64,000 bases of DNA from the NCBI RefSeq assembly GCF_025420485.1, contig NZ_JAOEFD010000003.1:1-64000 (forward strand), read 5' to 3'. This document shows positions 44,810-54,448 of this stretch, in pieces; the stretch's first letter is position 1, and each line of letters begins with the position of its first letter. The position numbers were made by a program, and so were the translations under genes. Under the pieces are notes generated by a model. The model was not told where the DNA came from. It did no database searches and was given only the letters and a program-made list of their open reading frames with translations. The stretch is from Nesterenkonia marinintestina (GTDB taxonomy: Bacteria; Actinomycetota; Actinomycetes; Actinomycetales; Micrococcaceae).

Positions 44810-45595
44810 TCAGCGGTCCGACGCGGAGCCTGTGCTCACCGTGCGCTTCTCGATGGGCTTCTCGACGTCGGTGCCGACCTCGACCACCCGGTGCACATAG
44901 ACCCCGGGCAGGTGCACCTGGTCGGGGTCGATCTCGCCGGGCTCCACGAGCTCCTCGACCTCTGCGACGCACACCCGTCCTGCCATGGCCGCCGGCGGGC
45001 CGAACTGACGGGAGGCCTTGTTGAACACCAGATTCCCGTGACGGTCCCCTCGGGCGGCATGCACCAGGGAGAAGTCTGCGGCGATCGACTCCTCCAGGAC
45101 GTAGTCGAGCTCCTCTCCGAGGCCCGCGAAGCGACGGACCTCCTTCGGCGGAGACTGCTCCCGAACCTGCCCGTCGGAGGTGTACCGGGTGGGGATGCCG
45201 CCGTCGGCCACCTGGGACCCGACTCCGGTGCGGGTGTAGAAGGCCGGAATTCCGGCTCCGGCGGCACGCAGCTTCTCCGCCAGCGTGCCCTGCGGCACCA
45301 GTTCGAGCTCCAACTCACCCTCCAGGTACTGGCGGGCGAACTCTCGGTTCTCACCGACGTAGGAGGAGGTCATCTTCGCGATCCGGCGGGCATGCAGCAG
45401 CACTCCCAGACCGAAGTCGTCGGTCCCGCAGTTGTTCGACACCACGGAGAGTCCCCCCGCGCCCTGCTCCAACAGCGCATCGATGAGGCGGACCGGATTG
45501 CCCGAGAGCCCGAACCCGCCCACGGCGATCCGTGCTCCGTCGGGGATGTCGGCCACAGCTTCTGCCGCAGTGGTCACCGTCTTGTCCATAGTCAT
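44810..45595 (-). CDS. 3-oxoacid CoA-transferase subunit A
   Basis: 261 residues; glycine-rich [18 protein letters not shown] near the N-terminus and [13 protein letters not shown] identify subunit A of the family I CoA-transferases. Several starts are possible between 45589 and 45604; the ATG at 45595 has AGG at suitable distance. It is followed by subunit B after 23 bases. Confidence 0.93.
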   Translation of the reverse strand: MTMDKTVTTAAEAVADIPDGARIAVGGFGLSGNPVRLIDALLEQGAGGLSVVSNNCGTDDFGLGVLLHARRIAKMTSSYVGENREFARQYLEGELELELVPQGTLAEKLRAAGAGIPAFYTRTGVGSQVADGGIPTRYTSDGQVREQSPPKEVRRFAGLGEELDYVLEESIAADFSLVHAARGDRHGNLVFNKASRQFGPPAAMAGRVCVAEVEELVEPGEIDPDQVHLPGVYVHRVVEVGTDVEKPIEKRTVSTGSASDR

Positions 45596-45632
45596 GATCA
45601 GCACCTGCCTGGTGTCTCGTCGTGCCGGCGGC

Positions 45633-46439
45633 TCACGAGGCGGTCCATCCGCCGTCGAGGGTGTAGGAGGCCCCGGTGACCATGCCCGCGGCGTCGGAGG
45701 CCAGCCACACGGCGAGGGAGGCGACCTCCTCCGGAGTGATCAGTCGCTTGACCGCGGCTTCGGTCAGCATGATCTGCTCGACGACCTCGTCCTCCCCGAT
45801 GCCGTGGATTCGCGCCTGGTCGGCGATCTGCTTCTCGACGAGGGGCGTGCGTACGTAGGCCGGATTGATGCAGTTCGACGTCACTCCGTGGGGTGCACCC
45901 TCGAGCGCGGTCACCTTGGAGAGTCCCTCGAGGGCGTGCTTCGCGGAGACGTAGGCGGACTTGTACGCGCTGGCGCGCAGCCCATGGACCGACGAGAGGT
46001 TGATGATCCGACCGAAGCCGCGCTCGTACATCCCCGCCAGGGCGGCACGGGTCAGCAGGAAGGGCGACTCCACCATGAGTCGGTGGATGAACCGCCAGGT
46101 CTCCGGCTCGTACTCATGGATGGGGGCCACCCGTTGTATCCCGGCGTTGTGCACCAGGATGTCGGTGTCCAGGGAGAGGTCCTCCAGGGCCGCGGTGTCG
46201 GCCAGGTCCACCGACCAGGCGGCTCCCCCGACCTCCCCGGCCAGGGCCTCCGCCCCGTCCGCGTCCCGGTCGCATACGGTCACCTGAGCCCCGGAGGCCG
46301 CCAAGGCGCGCACGCAGGCGGCGCCGATTCCGGAGGCCCCGCCGGTGACCAGGGCACGGCGGCCCACCAGGGCGTCGGGGCCCATCGATGCGGCGCGGCG
46401 GCGCGCGGCCTGCTCTGCGGCGTCGTGGTGTGGATCCAT
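45633..46439 (-). CDS. 3-hydroxybutyrate dehydrogenase (SDR family)
   Basis: 268 residues. NAD-binding VTGGASGIG (31-39), NAG (98-100), and catalytic Y163-x3-K167 are intact, and the sequence around NLSSVHGLRASAYKSAYVSA matches D-3-hydroxybutyrate dehydrogenases. It oxidises hydroxybutyrate to acetoacetate, the substrate of the CoA-transferase. A strong GGAGGA site precedes the ATG. Confidence 0.88.
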   Translation of the reverse strand: MDPHHDAAEQAARRRAASMGPDALVGRRALVTGGASGIGAACVRALAASGAQVTVCDRDADGAEALAGEVGGAAWSVDLADTAALEDLSLDTDILVHNAGIQRVAPIHEYEPETWRFIHRLMVESPFLLTRAALAGMYERGFGRIINLSSVHGLRASAYKSAYVSAKHALEGLSKVTALEGAPHGVTSNCINPAYVRTPLVEKQIADQARIHGIGEDEVVEQIMLTEAAVKRLITPEEVASLAVWLASDAAGMVTGASYTLDGGWTAS

Positions 46440-46498
46440 GGATGCTCCTCCTTCGAAGCGTGCCCCGAGTTCGGGGCGTCGTCACGGACGGATGGGGA

Positions 46499-47908
46499 TC
46501 AGGCGAATACCGAGACGCCGGTCACCAGCAGGGCGACGACGAAGACCGGGACGACCAGGGTCACCATGCCGATGTCCTTATAGGCCTGTCGGTGGGTCAG
46601 GCCGCAGACGATGAGCAGGGTGACCACGGCGCCCGAGTGCGGCAGGGTGTCGATGCCTCCGGCCGCAATGGCGGTCAGTCGGTGCATGATCTCCATGCTC
46701 ATGCCTTCGTTCTCGGCCATGGCCCGCAGGTCACCGCCGAGGGCGTTGAGGGCGATGGTCATGCCGCCCGACGAGGATCCGGTGAGGCCCGCGGTGATCG
46801 AGGTGGTGACCACCGAGGTGACCAGAGCGTTGGCGCCCATGTTGAACACCGAGTCGCGGATGATCGCGAAGGCCGCCACCGAGGCCACCACGGCTCCGTA
46901 TCCGACCTCCGAGGCGGTGGAGAAGATGGGGAACATCGAGCGCTTCGCGCCGTCGTAGAAGCCGATGCGCAGATCACCGAAGTGTCGGAAGTTCATCAGC
47001 ACGATCAGCAGGATCGCGGCGAGGATCGCCAGCAGCACGGCCCACAGGGCGGCTCTGTCGTCGATGGTGATGCCGCCGAACTGCTCCTCCTCCAGATATC
47101 CCCAGTCCATGGCCGGGAAGATGAAGAGGGTGCAGGCGAAGTTGACCACGGCCACGGTCAGCAGAGGGAGGAACGGCACCAGCCGGTTGGGCGGAGCGAG
47201 TGTGACGGGGGCCTGGCCTCCGCCGTCGTCGGCCGATCCTCCGAGGATCTGGCGGCTCTCGGAGCTGTCGAAGTGCTCACCCCGGGCGATCAGGCTGCGG
47301 CGACGATACTCCAGCCAGAGCATGCCGAGGACGAAGATCATGGCTCCGCCGACGATGCCCAGCACCGGTCCGGCGTACGACCCGGTGCCGAAGAACTGCC
47401 CCGGGATGACGTTCTGCACCTGAGGCGAGCCGGGCAGCGCGGTCATGGTGAAGGTGAAGATGCCCAGCGCGATCGTACCGGGGACCAGGCGTCGTGGGAT
47501 GTCCGCCACTCGGAAGAGCTCGCGCGCGAGCGGATACATCACGAAGGCGACCACGAAGAGGCTGATGCCGCCGTAGGTCATCAGCGCCGAGGTGATGACG
47601 GTGGCGGCGATGGCGCTGCGGCTGCCGATCCACGAGGTGATGGTCCGTGCGATGGACTCCGCGTATCCGGTCACCGTCATGAGGATCCCGAAGATGGCGC
47701 CGACCAGGAACACCGGGAAGAAGTTCCGGACGAAGTCCGCCATCGCCGGCATGAAGACCTCGGTGTAGGAGGCCAGGATCGGCGCGCCCGAGAAGATCAG
47801 GCAGACCGCGGAGGCGATGGGGGCGGCGATGATCACGGGGACGCCGCGATAGGCCAGGGTGATGAGCAGCAGCAGGGATACGACGATGCCGATGATGCCC
47901 AGGATCAT
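46499..47908 (-). CDS. GntP-family permease, probable hydroxybutyrate/acetoacetate importer
   Basis: 469 residues with about 12-14 membrane helices. MTYGGISLFVVAFVMYPLAR and GLTGSSSGGMTIALNALGGD with LPHSGAVVTLL are GntP-family features. GntP proteins carry gluconate or other acids; the neighbourhood of hydroxybutyrate dehydrogenase and CoA-transferase suggests a C4 ketone-body acid. ATG at 47908 follows GGAG. Confidence 0.88.
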   Translation of the reverse strand: MILGIIGIVVSLLLLITLAYRGVPVIIAAPIASAVCLIFSGAPILASYTEVFMPAMADFVRNFFPVFLVGAIFGILMTVTGYAESIARTITSWIGSRSAIAATVITSALMTYGGISLFVVAFVMYPLARELFRVADIPRRLVPGTIALGIFTFTMTALPGSPQVQNVIPGQFFGTGSYAGPVLGIVGGAMIFVLGMLWLEYRRRSLIARGEHFDSSESRQILGGSADDGGGQAPVTLAPPNRLVPFLPLLTVAVVNFACTLFIFPAMDWGYLEEEQFGGITIDDRAALWAVLLAILAAILLIVLMNFRHFGDLRIGFYDGAKRSMFPIFSTASEVGYGAVVASVAAFAIIRDSVFNMGANALVTSVVTTSITAGLTGSSSGGMTIALNALGGDLRAMAENEGMSMEIMHRLTAIAAGGIDTLPHSGAVVTLLIVCGLTHRQAYKDIGMVTLVVPVFVVALLVTGVSVFA

Positions 47909-48032
47909 GGATGTCTCCTCGGACGGTGATGCGGCGGCCGGTGCCGCCGAGGTCGTAGACCAGCATGCTCGGCGGAACGTGACGTACGCTACATCCGCCT
48001 GTCCAAGGCTCAGGGTGTGATCTTGTGCACGT

Positions 48033-49250
48033 CTACGAAGACGCGCCGTCTCGCTGACCTGTCGACACACCGGTGCGATGCGGGCCCCGTCCGCTCCGCG
48101 CGGCCAGCACCCACGAGAGTTCGACGAGCGTGTCCACGTCGCCGAGGTCCGCACCGGTGAGCTCTCCGAAGCGCTTGAGCCGATAGCGCAGGGTGTTCAC
48201 ATGGACGGGGATGCTGCGGGCCGCGAGCGGGATGCTCAGACGGTGCCTCAGGTAGGCGTCGACGGCCTCCAGGACGTGGTCGCCGAAGACTCCGGAGTCC
48301 TCCAGCGGCGTCAGGTGCCGCTCCGAGAGCATCCGCGTGGTCTCGGGACTGGCATGGATCCCCACCCGCCAGGAGAGTCCCTCGACGTCGACGACGCCGC
48401 TCTCCCCCACGTCTTCGGCCGCTTCGAGCGCCAGGGACGCCGACTCGAAGGAGCGCGGGAGATCATGCAGCGGAGTCGGTCGCCCCAGTCCGACCGTCAG
48501 TCCGGGCAGTTCGGTCCCGCAGGCGGGCTCCCCGACGACGATCCCGAGCAGGCTGGAGGCTCGCACGGTCGCCAGCACACGGACACCTGCGCGCTCCGCC
48601 CAGTCCCGGATCCTCTGAAGACGCTCCACATCCGATCCGGGGCACGACGCCGCGACCAGGGCGCGCACCGGGTCGGCGGTGGGCACGTCGTAGAGTGCGG
48701 CACCGCGGCGCAGTTCGGCCGGGTCCATCCGGGTCGTGGTCGCGTCTCCGATCCACTCGGCCTGTCGCGCCGAGTCTGCGACGGCTCGGGCGGCCTCGTT
48801 CGCCTGATACACGACCACCGCCCGCGCGGAGAACGCATCGCCCAGGGCCCAGAGGATCGTGGAGCATTCGAGCACCTTCGCCGCGGGGATCCCCCACTCG
48901 ACGGCACGAGCCAGCAGTCGGTCCAGGATCACCGACATGCAGATGCGGAACCCGGCCAGGACGCTGCCCATCGGCACGCCCTGCCCGTGCCTCTCGACGG
49001 CCAGCTCGTCCGCCTCGGGGACGTCCTCCGGTGCTGGGGTCCGGCCCTCACGCACCGTGCGGATGCTCAGTGCGATGTTCCTGCGAGCCGAAGCCTCCAG
49101 CGCCTCGGTCGGGACGCTCTCGTAGCCGGGCACGCCTGCCCGCAGTCCGCGGATCGTCTGCTCCAGGATCGATGCGTCGCGCGACAGCTCGTCGAGCACC
49201 GCGTCCAGGAGCTCCTCCGGCACAGGGGCCTTCCCCTCCGAGCGATCCAT
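48033..49250 (-). CDS. PucR/CdaR-family transcriptional regulator
   Basis: 405 residues. The C-terminal helix-turn-helix (YLRHRLSIPLAARSIPVHVN then TLRYRLKRFGELTG) is the PucR type; the middle has a GGDEF-like ligand domain and the N-terminus a helical sensor. It is transcribed toward the ketone-body genes and likely activates them in response to a pathway acid. No obvious operator was found in the 124 bases between it and the permease. Confidence 0.85.
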   Translation of the reverse strand: MDRSEGKAPVPEELLDAVLDELSRDASILEQTIRGLRAGVPGYESVPTEALEASARRNIALSIRTVREGRTPAPEDVPEADELAVERHGQGVPMGSVLAGFRICMSVILDRLLARAVEWGIPAAKVLECSTILWALGDAFSARAVVVYQANEAARAVADSARQAEWIGDATTTRMDPAELRRGAALYDVPTADPVRALVAASCPGSDVERLQRIRDWAERAGVRVLATVRASSLLGIVVGEPACGTELPGLTVGLGRPTPLHDLPRSFESASLALEAAEDVGESGVVDVEGLSWRVGIHASPETTRMLSERHLTPLEDSGVFGDHVLEAVDAYLRHRLSIPLAARSIPVHVNTLRYRLKRFGELTGADLGDVDTLVELSWVLAARSGRGPHRTGVSTGQRDGASS

Positions 49251-49259
49251 GGAACCGAG

Positions 49260-52034
49260 TCAGGCGGACTCGTCGGTCGAGCCCCCGCCGCGGGCGGCAC
49301 GGCTCTTCGCCAACTCCTCAGCGCTGACTCCGACTCCGAGCATGACGGGCTGCGACCCGCCGGCCCCTCCGCCGGAGGCCTCCGCAGCCGCGTCCGCTCC
49401 TGAGCCCGTCGGGGTGCCGGACTCCGCCGCGGCGGTGAAGGTCGCCGTGGTCGCCGAGGCCGCCTCGTCATCGGTGTCGACCCGGTCCACCCGTCCTCCC
49501 GCGCCCTGCGCCGAGCCGGCCGCGCGTCGGCGGCGCGGCCTCGGCGACGGTCCGCCGGAGCCGGTCCTCGACGAGGAGCCGGAAGTGCGGGAGGCGACCG
49601 CCGCGTCGAGGTTGTCCAGAGTGACGGCGGCATCCTCACCGCGCCCGCCGGGCTGCGGTTCGGCACTCGGCACGGCTACCTCCTCACCACCGATGGTCAG
49701 CGTGGAAGGTGCTTCCGAGGGGTCGTCCGACTTCTTGGCGTCATGGTCGCCGGAGCTCGCCGCGGCCACCTGCGTCATGGCCTGCCGCGCCTTCTCGGCC
49801 TTCTCACGCTGCTGCCGCTGCTGATCCGGGGACTGCTGATCCGCCCCGTCAGAGCGACCGCCGCGTCCGGAGTCCTGACCGCCCGAAGAGCTCGAGCCGT
49901 CGGTCTGGCCGCCGCCCTGTCCCCGGCCGCGGCCCTTGTTCCTGCGCTTCTTGCCGCGACCCGGGCGCGCCTCGCCCGAGGCCGTGTACGAGGGTGCGCC
50001 GCCGACCGGTTCGGAATGGGTGATCAGGCCGCGGCCGGCGCAGTGCTCGCAGTTCTCCGAGAAGGCCTCGACGAGGCCCGTGCCCATCCGCTTGCGGGTC
50101 ATCTGCACCAGGCCCAGCGAGGTGACCTCGGCGACCTGATGTTTGGTCCTGTCGCGTCCGAGGCACTCGACCACACGGCGCAGCACCAGGTCTCGGTTGG
50201 ATTCGAGCACCATGTCGATGAAGTCGATGACGATGATGCCGCCGATGTCCCGCAGCCGGAGCTGTCGCACCAGCTCCTCCGCGGCCTCGAGGTTGTTCTT
50301 CGTGACCGTCTCCTCCAGATTGCCTCCGGAGCCGGTGAACTTGCCGGTGTTGACGTCCACCACCGTCATGGCCTCGGTGCGGTCGAAGACCAGCGAACCG
50401 CCGGAGGGCAGGTTGACCTTGCGTTCGAGCGCCTTGGACAGCTGTTCATCGATGCGGTGGTGGGCGAAGACGTCCGCCGACGGCCTGTTCCCCTCGGCGT
50501 CCTCGACGTCCCAGCGGGAGAGGCGGTCGAGGAGGTGCGGCGCCACATAGGTGACGTAGGCCTCCACACTGTCCCAGGTCTCCTCCCCCTCGACCTCCAT
50601 GGAGGAGAAGTCCTCGTTGAAGACGTCCCGGACCACCTTGATGGTCAGGTCCGGTTCGCTGTAGAGGAGCTCCGGAGGCAGGACCTTGCGGTCCTTCTGA
50701 CGGTCCAGGATGGACTCCCAGAGGGAGCGGAGACGGTTGATGTCGTTGGTGAGCTCCTGCTCCGAGGCTCCCTCGGCGGCGGTCCGGACGATCACGCCGG
50801 CGTTCTCCGGCATGTTCTCCTTGAGCACCTTCTTCAGTCGGGAGCGCTCCGTGTCCGGCAGCTTCCGGGAGATTCCCGTCATGGAGCCGCCCGGGACGAA
50901 TACCAGGTAGCGGCCGGGCAGCGACACCTGGCTGGTGAGTCGGGCGCCCTTGTGTCCGACGGGGTCCTTGGTGACCTGGACCAGGACGGAGTCCCCGGAC
51001 TTCAGTGCGTTCTCGATCTTCCGGGGTGCTCCGCCGAGGTTGGCCGCGTCCCAATCGACCTCTCCGGCGTAGAGCACTGCATTGCGCCCGCGGCCGATGT
51101 CCACGAAGGCCGCCTCCATCGACGGGAGCACGTTCTGGACCTTGCCCAGGTACACGTTGCCGATCAGCGACTCCTGGTTGGTGTCGGAGACGTAGTGCTC
51201 GGCGAGCACGCCGTCCTCGAGCACTCCGATCTGGACCCGACGCCCCTTCTGCCGGACGACCATCTTCCGGTCCACCGATTCGCGGCGTGCGAGGAACTCG
51301 GCCTCCGTGATCACCTGTCGGCGGCGGCCCCCGCTGCGTGAGGCCCGGCGTCGCTGACGCTTCGCCTCCAGACGGGTGGAGCCCTTCACACCGGTCACCT
51401 TCGTCGGAGCGGCGGACTCGGCGTTCTCGCGCGGCGCCCGGACACGGGTCACGGTGTGCTCGGGGTCGTCTCCGTCACCACCGGTGACCTCCATGTCCAC
51501 CGAACCACGACGACGCCGGCGGCGCCTGCGCACCACCTGACCGTCCTCGTCCGAACCGTCGTCCTCGCCCCCGTCCTGGGAACCGTCCTGGGAACCGTCG
51601 GCGCCGGAGTCGGCCTCGCGCTCCGAATCGTCGCCGCCGGTGCCTGAGTCATCGCCGGGACCGGACTGCCCCGGCTGGTCCGACTGCCCCCGACCACGGT
51701 TGCGTCCGCCGCCGCGGCGACGCTTCCGCCGCCCGCGGCGGCCCGCGTCACCGCCCTCGTCGGAGTCGTCGGAGTCGTCGCCTGAGGACTCCTTCGACGA
51801 GCTCCCGGACGACTCGTCGGACGACTCCGCAGACGAGTCCCTGCGTGCGGAGTCCCGGGAGTCCCGAGAGTCCCCGTCGGAGGACGACTCCTGCTCGGGA
51901 CGGGAGACCTTGACCGGCTCCACCTCCGAGAGGTCCGGGGCCTGGAAGAGGACGTCGAACGGGTCGGCGCCTGAGGGGCTGCCCGCACCCTCCGAGTCCG
52001 ATGCGGATGAGGGTGTGTTGTCCTGCTGAGTCAT
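49260..52034 (-). CDS. rne: Ribonuclease E/G family protein
   Basis: 924 residues. The central catalytic part has an S1 domain (NVYLGKVQNVLPSMEAAFVD), catalytic aspartates D560 (VVDVNTGKF) and D604 (IIVIDFIDM), and the zinc-link CEHC. It is flanked by disordered parts: the first 290 residues are rich in S/D/E and R/G (RRGRRKRRRGGGRNRGRGQ), and the last 220 rich in G/S/A. This layout is the actinobacterial RNase E type, where the flanks bind RNA and partners. GGAG precedes the ATG at 52034. It ends 10 bases before the PucR gene. Confidence 0.95.
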   Translation of the reverse strand: MTQQDNTPSSASDSEGAGSPSGADPFDVLFQAPDLSEVEPVKVSRPEQESSSDGDSRDSRDSARRDSSAESSDESSGSSSKESSGDDSDDSDEGGDAGRRGRRKRRRGGGRNRGRGQSDQPGQSGPGDDSGTGGDDSEREADSGADGSQDGSQDGGEDDGSDEDGQVVRRRRRRRRGSVDMEVTGGDGDDPEHTVTRVRAPRENAESAAPTKVTGVKGSTRLEAKRQRRRASRSGGRRRQVITEAEFLARRESVDRKMVVRQKGRRVQIGVLEDGVLAEHYVSDTNQESLIGNVYLGKVQNVLPSMEAAFVDIGRGRNAVLYAGEVDWDAANLGGAPRKIENALKSGDSVLVQVTKDPVGHKGARLTSQVSLPGRYLVFVPGGSMTGISRKLPDTERSRLKKVLKENMPENAGVIVRTAAEGASEQELTNDINRLRSLWESILDRQKDRKVLPPELLYSEPDLTIKVVRDVFNEDFSSMEVEGEETWDSVEAYVTYVAPHLLDRLSRWDVEDAEGNRPSADVFAHHRIDEQLSKALERKVNLPSGGSLVFDRTEAMTVVDVNTGKFTGSGGNLEETVTKNNLEAAEELVRQLRLRDIGGIIVIDFIDMVLESNRDLVLRRVVECLGRDRTKHQVAEVTSLGLVQMTRKRMGTGLVEAFSENCEHCAGRGLITHSEPVGGAPSYTASGEARPGRGKKRRNKGRGRGQGGGQTDGSSSSGGQDSGRGGRSDGADQQSPDQQRQQREKAEKARQAMTQVAAASSGDHDAKKSDDPSEAPSTLTIGGEEVAVPSAEPQPGGRGEDAAVTLDNLDAAVASRTSGSSSRTGSGGPSPRPRRRRAAGSAQGAGGRVDRVDTDDEAASATTATFTAAAESGTPTGSGADAAAEASGGGAGGSQPVMLGVGVSAEELAKSRAARGGGSTDESA

Positions 52035-52511
52035 GGGAAAGCTGCTCCTGCCGACGCGGCGACGCCACACTCGCCGACGCGGCGGCTGCTCGTGCGGTCA
52101 CCTCCGCGCCGCTCGATCCTCTCCCCTGAGGCGGGGTGGGAGCGGTGCGAGGGGAATCCTTCTGTCGGTCGAAAACCTGTCTCGCAGCCTCGTCGTCGGC
52201 ACCGGGCGCTGACGCCTCTGTGGGCGTGCGCTCGTCACGGTGCCCTGCGACGATCACTCGTCGCATCGGACTTCGGCGGCGGCAGCTTCTGTCGTCGTTC
52301 TCCAGCCGTGCGGACTCGGGCAGTCTCTTCGCCCTCGCCCACGACGGGTGCCGGCCTCGCCGAACCGACCGATGCGGCGGCTGAGTCTTCACGGCAGCCG
52401 GGTGTGGTCCGCCTGCCGATGCTCCCAAGTATCGCACACTGCACCCCGCCCGGGCCCATCCGCACGCGGCTCCGGCGGGTCGGGAGCCGACCCCCGACGT
52501 AGACTCTCAGC
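52035..52511 (-). other. Long leader region upstream of rne
   Basis: The 477 bases between rne and the divergent VKOR-family gene contain no supportable gene on either strand. A minus-strand -10-like GATACT near 52428-52433 would give an rne leader of nearly 400 bases. Long structured leaders that mediate autoregulation by RNase E are known for rne in several bacteria. Minus-strand open frames here have no ribosome sites. Confidence 0.45.
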
Positions 52512-53129
52512 ATGAGCACAGACACCGCTGCGCGGTCCGAGACCGATCGCGCATGGATCGCCCGGCGTGTGCCGCTGGGCCTCTGGACGGTGCTGACCGG
52601 CGCCGTCGGCGTCGTCGGATCGTTCATGCTCCTGTACGAGCGCGTGCTGCTGTGGCAGGACCCCGACCACGCCACGGCATGCGACGTGAATCCATGGGTG
52701 TCCTGCGGGGAGGTCATGCAGTCCTGGCAGGCGGCGACCTTCGGCTTCCCCAACATCTTCCTGGGAGTGGTGGGCTTTCCCCTGGTGGTCCTCGCCGGTC
52801 TGACGATCCTCTCCGGGGCGCGGACTCCGCGCGCCTGGTGGTGGGGCCTTCAGGCCGGAGTCACGTTCGCCCTCGGATTCTGCGTCTGGCTCTGGTATTC
52901 GGCCGTCTACAGCATCGGCGTGCTGTGCCCCTACTGCATGGTCGTCTGGGCCGGCACGATCCCTCTGGCACTGGGTGTGACGGCGGGCAGCGTGCTCAAC
53001 GGCGTCATCCCCTCCACAGCTCGGGTCAGACGTCTCACCTCCGACTGGTGGTGGGTCGCCGTGATCCTCGTCTTCCTCCTGGTCCTGGCCAGCATCGTCC
53101 TCGAGAAGCCGGAGGCGTTCGGGGTCTGA
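52512..53129 (+). CDS. Vitamin K epoxide reductase (VKOR) family protein
   Basis: 205 residues with five membrane helices. Redox cysteines are C57 and C65 in the first loop and the active-site CPYC (C139, C142). Actinobacterial VKOR homologues reoxidise DsbA-like proteins with menaquinone for disulfide formation. No thioredoxin domain is fused. The ATG lies about 10 bases after TAGACT, without a ribosome site, so the mRNA is probably leaderless. The stop codon sits in a 16-bp tandem repeat. Confidence 0.93.
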   Translation: MSTDTAARSETDRAWIARRVPLGLWTVLTGAVGVVGSFMLLYERVLLWQDPDHATACDVNPWVSCGEVMQSWQAATFGFPNIFLGVVGFPLVVLAGLTILSGARTPRAWWWGLQAGVTFALGFCVWLWYSAVYSIGVLCPYCMVVWAGTIPLALGVTAGSVLNGVIPSTARVRRLTSDWWWVAVILVFLLVLASIVLEKPEAFGV

Positions 53130-53170
53130 GGCGGTCGGGGTCTGAGGCGGTCGGGGTCTGAGGCGGTCGG
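53114..53170. repeat. 16-bp tandem repeat at the end of the VKOR gene
   Basis: Unit GGCGGTCGGGGTCTGA occurs at 53130-53145 and 53146-53161, preceded by a one-mismatch copy (53114-53129) that encodes the last residues and stop codon, and followed by nine bases of a fourth. As 16 is not a multiple of three, a change in copy number does not alter the protein because the stop is in the first unit. Confidence 0.9.
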
Positions 53171-53284
53171 CGCCCCGGCCGGACGACCGCCGGACATCGG
53201 GGTCCGCCGCGGTGCCGCACATCGGTTTACTCGCCCAAGTCCCGGTGACAGGATGGTCGCAGAGTCCCGATCGAGGAGGATGTC

Positions 53285-54385
53285 ATGCCCCAGACCGTCC
53301 GCGCCGTCGTGGTCCGCAGCAAGGACGCACCGGCTGAGGTGGAAGAGATCATCGTTCCCGATCCCGGTCCCGGCGAGGTCGTCGTGGACGTCCTGACCTG
53401 CGGAGTGTGTCAGACGGACCAGCACTTCCAGAAGGGTGAGGTGGGAGACGACTTCCCGTACCTCCTCGGCCATGAGGCCACTGCTCGCGTATCCGTGGTC
53501 GGAGACGGGGTGACCCATGTCGACGTCGGCGACAAGGTGATCCTGAACTGGCGGGCGGTCTGCGGGGAATGCCGCGCCTGCAGGAAGGGTCAGGCGCAGT
53601 ACTGCTTCGACACCGCGAACGCCCGACAGAGGATGACCCTGACCGACGGCACGGAGCTCGAACCCGCCCTCGGCATCGGCGCCTTCGCCGAGAAGACCCT
53701 GGTGGCCGCGGGGCAGTGCACACGCATCGACGACGTCGGCCCGGAGTCCGACGCCGCCGTGGGACTGTTGGGATGCGGCGTGATGGCCGGCATCGGTGCG
53801 GCGATCAACACCGGCGAGGTCCGGCGGGGCGAGTCTGTGGCCGTGATCGGATGCGGCGGTGTGGGGGCCGCGGCCGTCGCCGGCGCCGTCCTGGCCGGGG
53901 CGGTGCGGATCGTCGCGGTGGACATCGACCCTCGGAAGCTCGAGCGGGCGCGGGAGCTGGGGGCCACCGACATCATCGACTCCTCCGCGACCGACCCCGT
54001 CGAGGCGATCCGGGAGCTGACCGGAGGCTTCGGCGCCGACGTAGTCATCGACGCCGTCGGGCGCCCCGAGACCTACCGCCAGGCGTTCTACGCCCGGGAC
54101 CTGGCCGGACGCGTCGTGCTGGTCGGCGTGCCGGACCCGAGCCACATGCTCGAGCTGCCGCTGATCGACGTCTTCGGCCGAGGCGGGTCCCTGAAGTCGT
54201 CCTGGTACGGTGACTGCCTGCCCAGCCGCGACTTCCCCATGCTCGTCTCCCACTACAGGCAGGGCCGCCTGGACCTCGACGCCTTCGTGACCGAACGGGT
54301 GACCCTCGACGACGTCCAGCAGGCCTTCGAGACGATGAACCGCGGCGAGGTGCTGCGCTCCGTCGTGGAGCTCGACGCCCGCTGA
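53285..54385 (+). CDS. mscR: S-(hydroxymethyl)mycothiol dehydrogenase
   Basis: 366 residues. Zinc alcohol dehydrogenase superfamily: catalytic C42 region ([11 protein letters not shown]), H63/E64, structural zinc cysteines C93, C96, C99 and C107, and NAD site [10 protein letters not shown]. The sequence pattern ([37 protein letters not shown]) is that of MscR/AdhE2, which oxidises the mycothiol-formaldehyde adduct. GAGGA precedes the ATG. Coupled with the metallo-hydrolase downstream. Confidence 0.95.
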   Translation: MPQTVRAVVVRSKDAPAEVEEIIVPDPGPGEVVVDVLTCGVCQTDQHFQKGEVGDDFPYLLGHEATARVSVVGDGVTHVDVGDKVILNWRAVCGECRACRKGQAQYCFDTANARQRMTLTDGTELEPALGIGAFAEKTLVAAGQCTRIDDVGPESDAAVGLLGCGVMAGIGAAINTGEVRRGESVAVIGCGGVGAAAVAGAVLAGAVRIVAVDIDPRKLERARELGATDIIDSSATDPVEAIRELTGGFGADVVIDAVGRPETYRQAFYARDLAGRVVLVGVPDPSHMLELPLIDVFGRGGSLKSSWYGDCLPSRDFPMLVSHYRQGRLDLDAFVTERVTLDDVQQAFETMNRGEVLRSVVELDAR

Positions 54386-54448
54386 GGACAGCGCCTCCGC
54401 CGTGGGGGTGAACTGAGGACGACGATTCGGAAGGACGTGTGACGTTCC

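Noticed and set aside
46388-47929. Long plus-strand open frame (513 codons) opposite the GntP permease
   Set aside because: Composition is that of an antisense shadow; no ribosome site; the minus-strand gene is clearly real.
49260-52034. Serine/aspartate-rich repeats in RNase E as a surface adhesin or separate gene
   Set aside because: The disordered flanks are continuous with the catalytic domain and are typical of actinobacterial RNase E.
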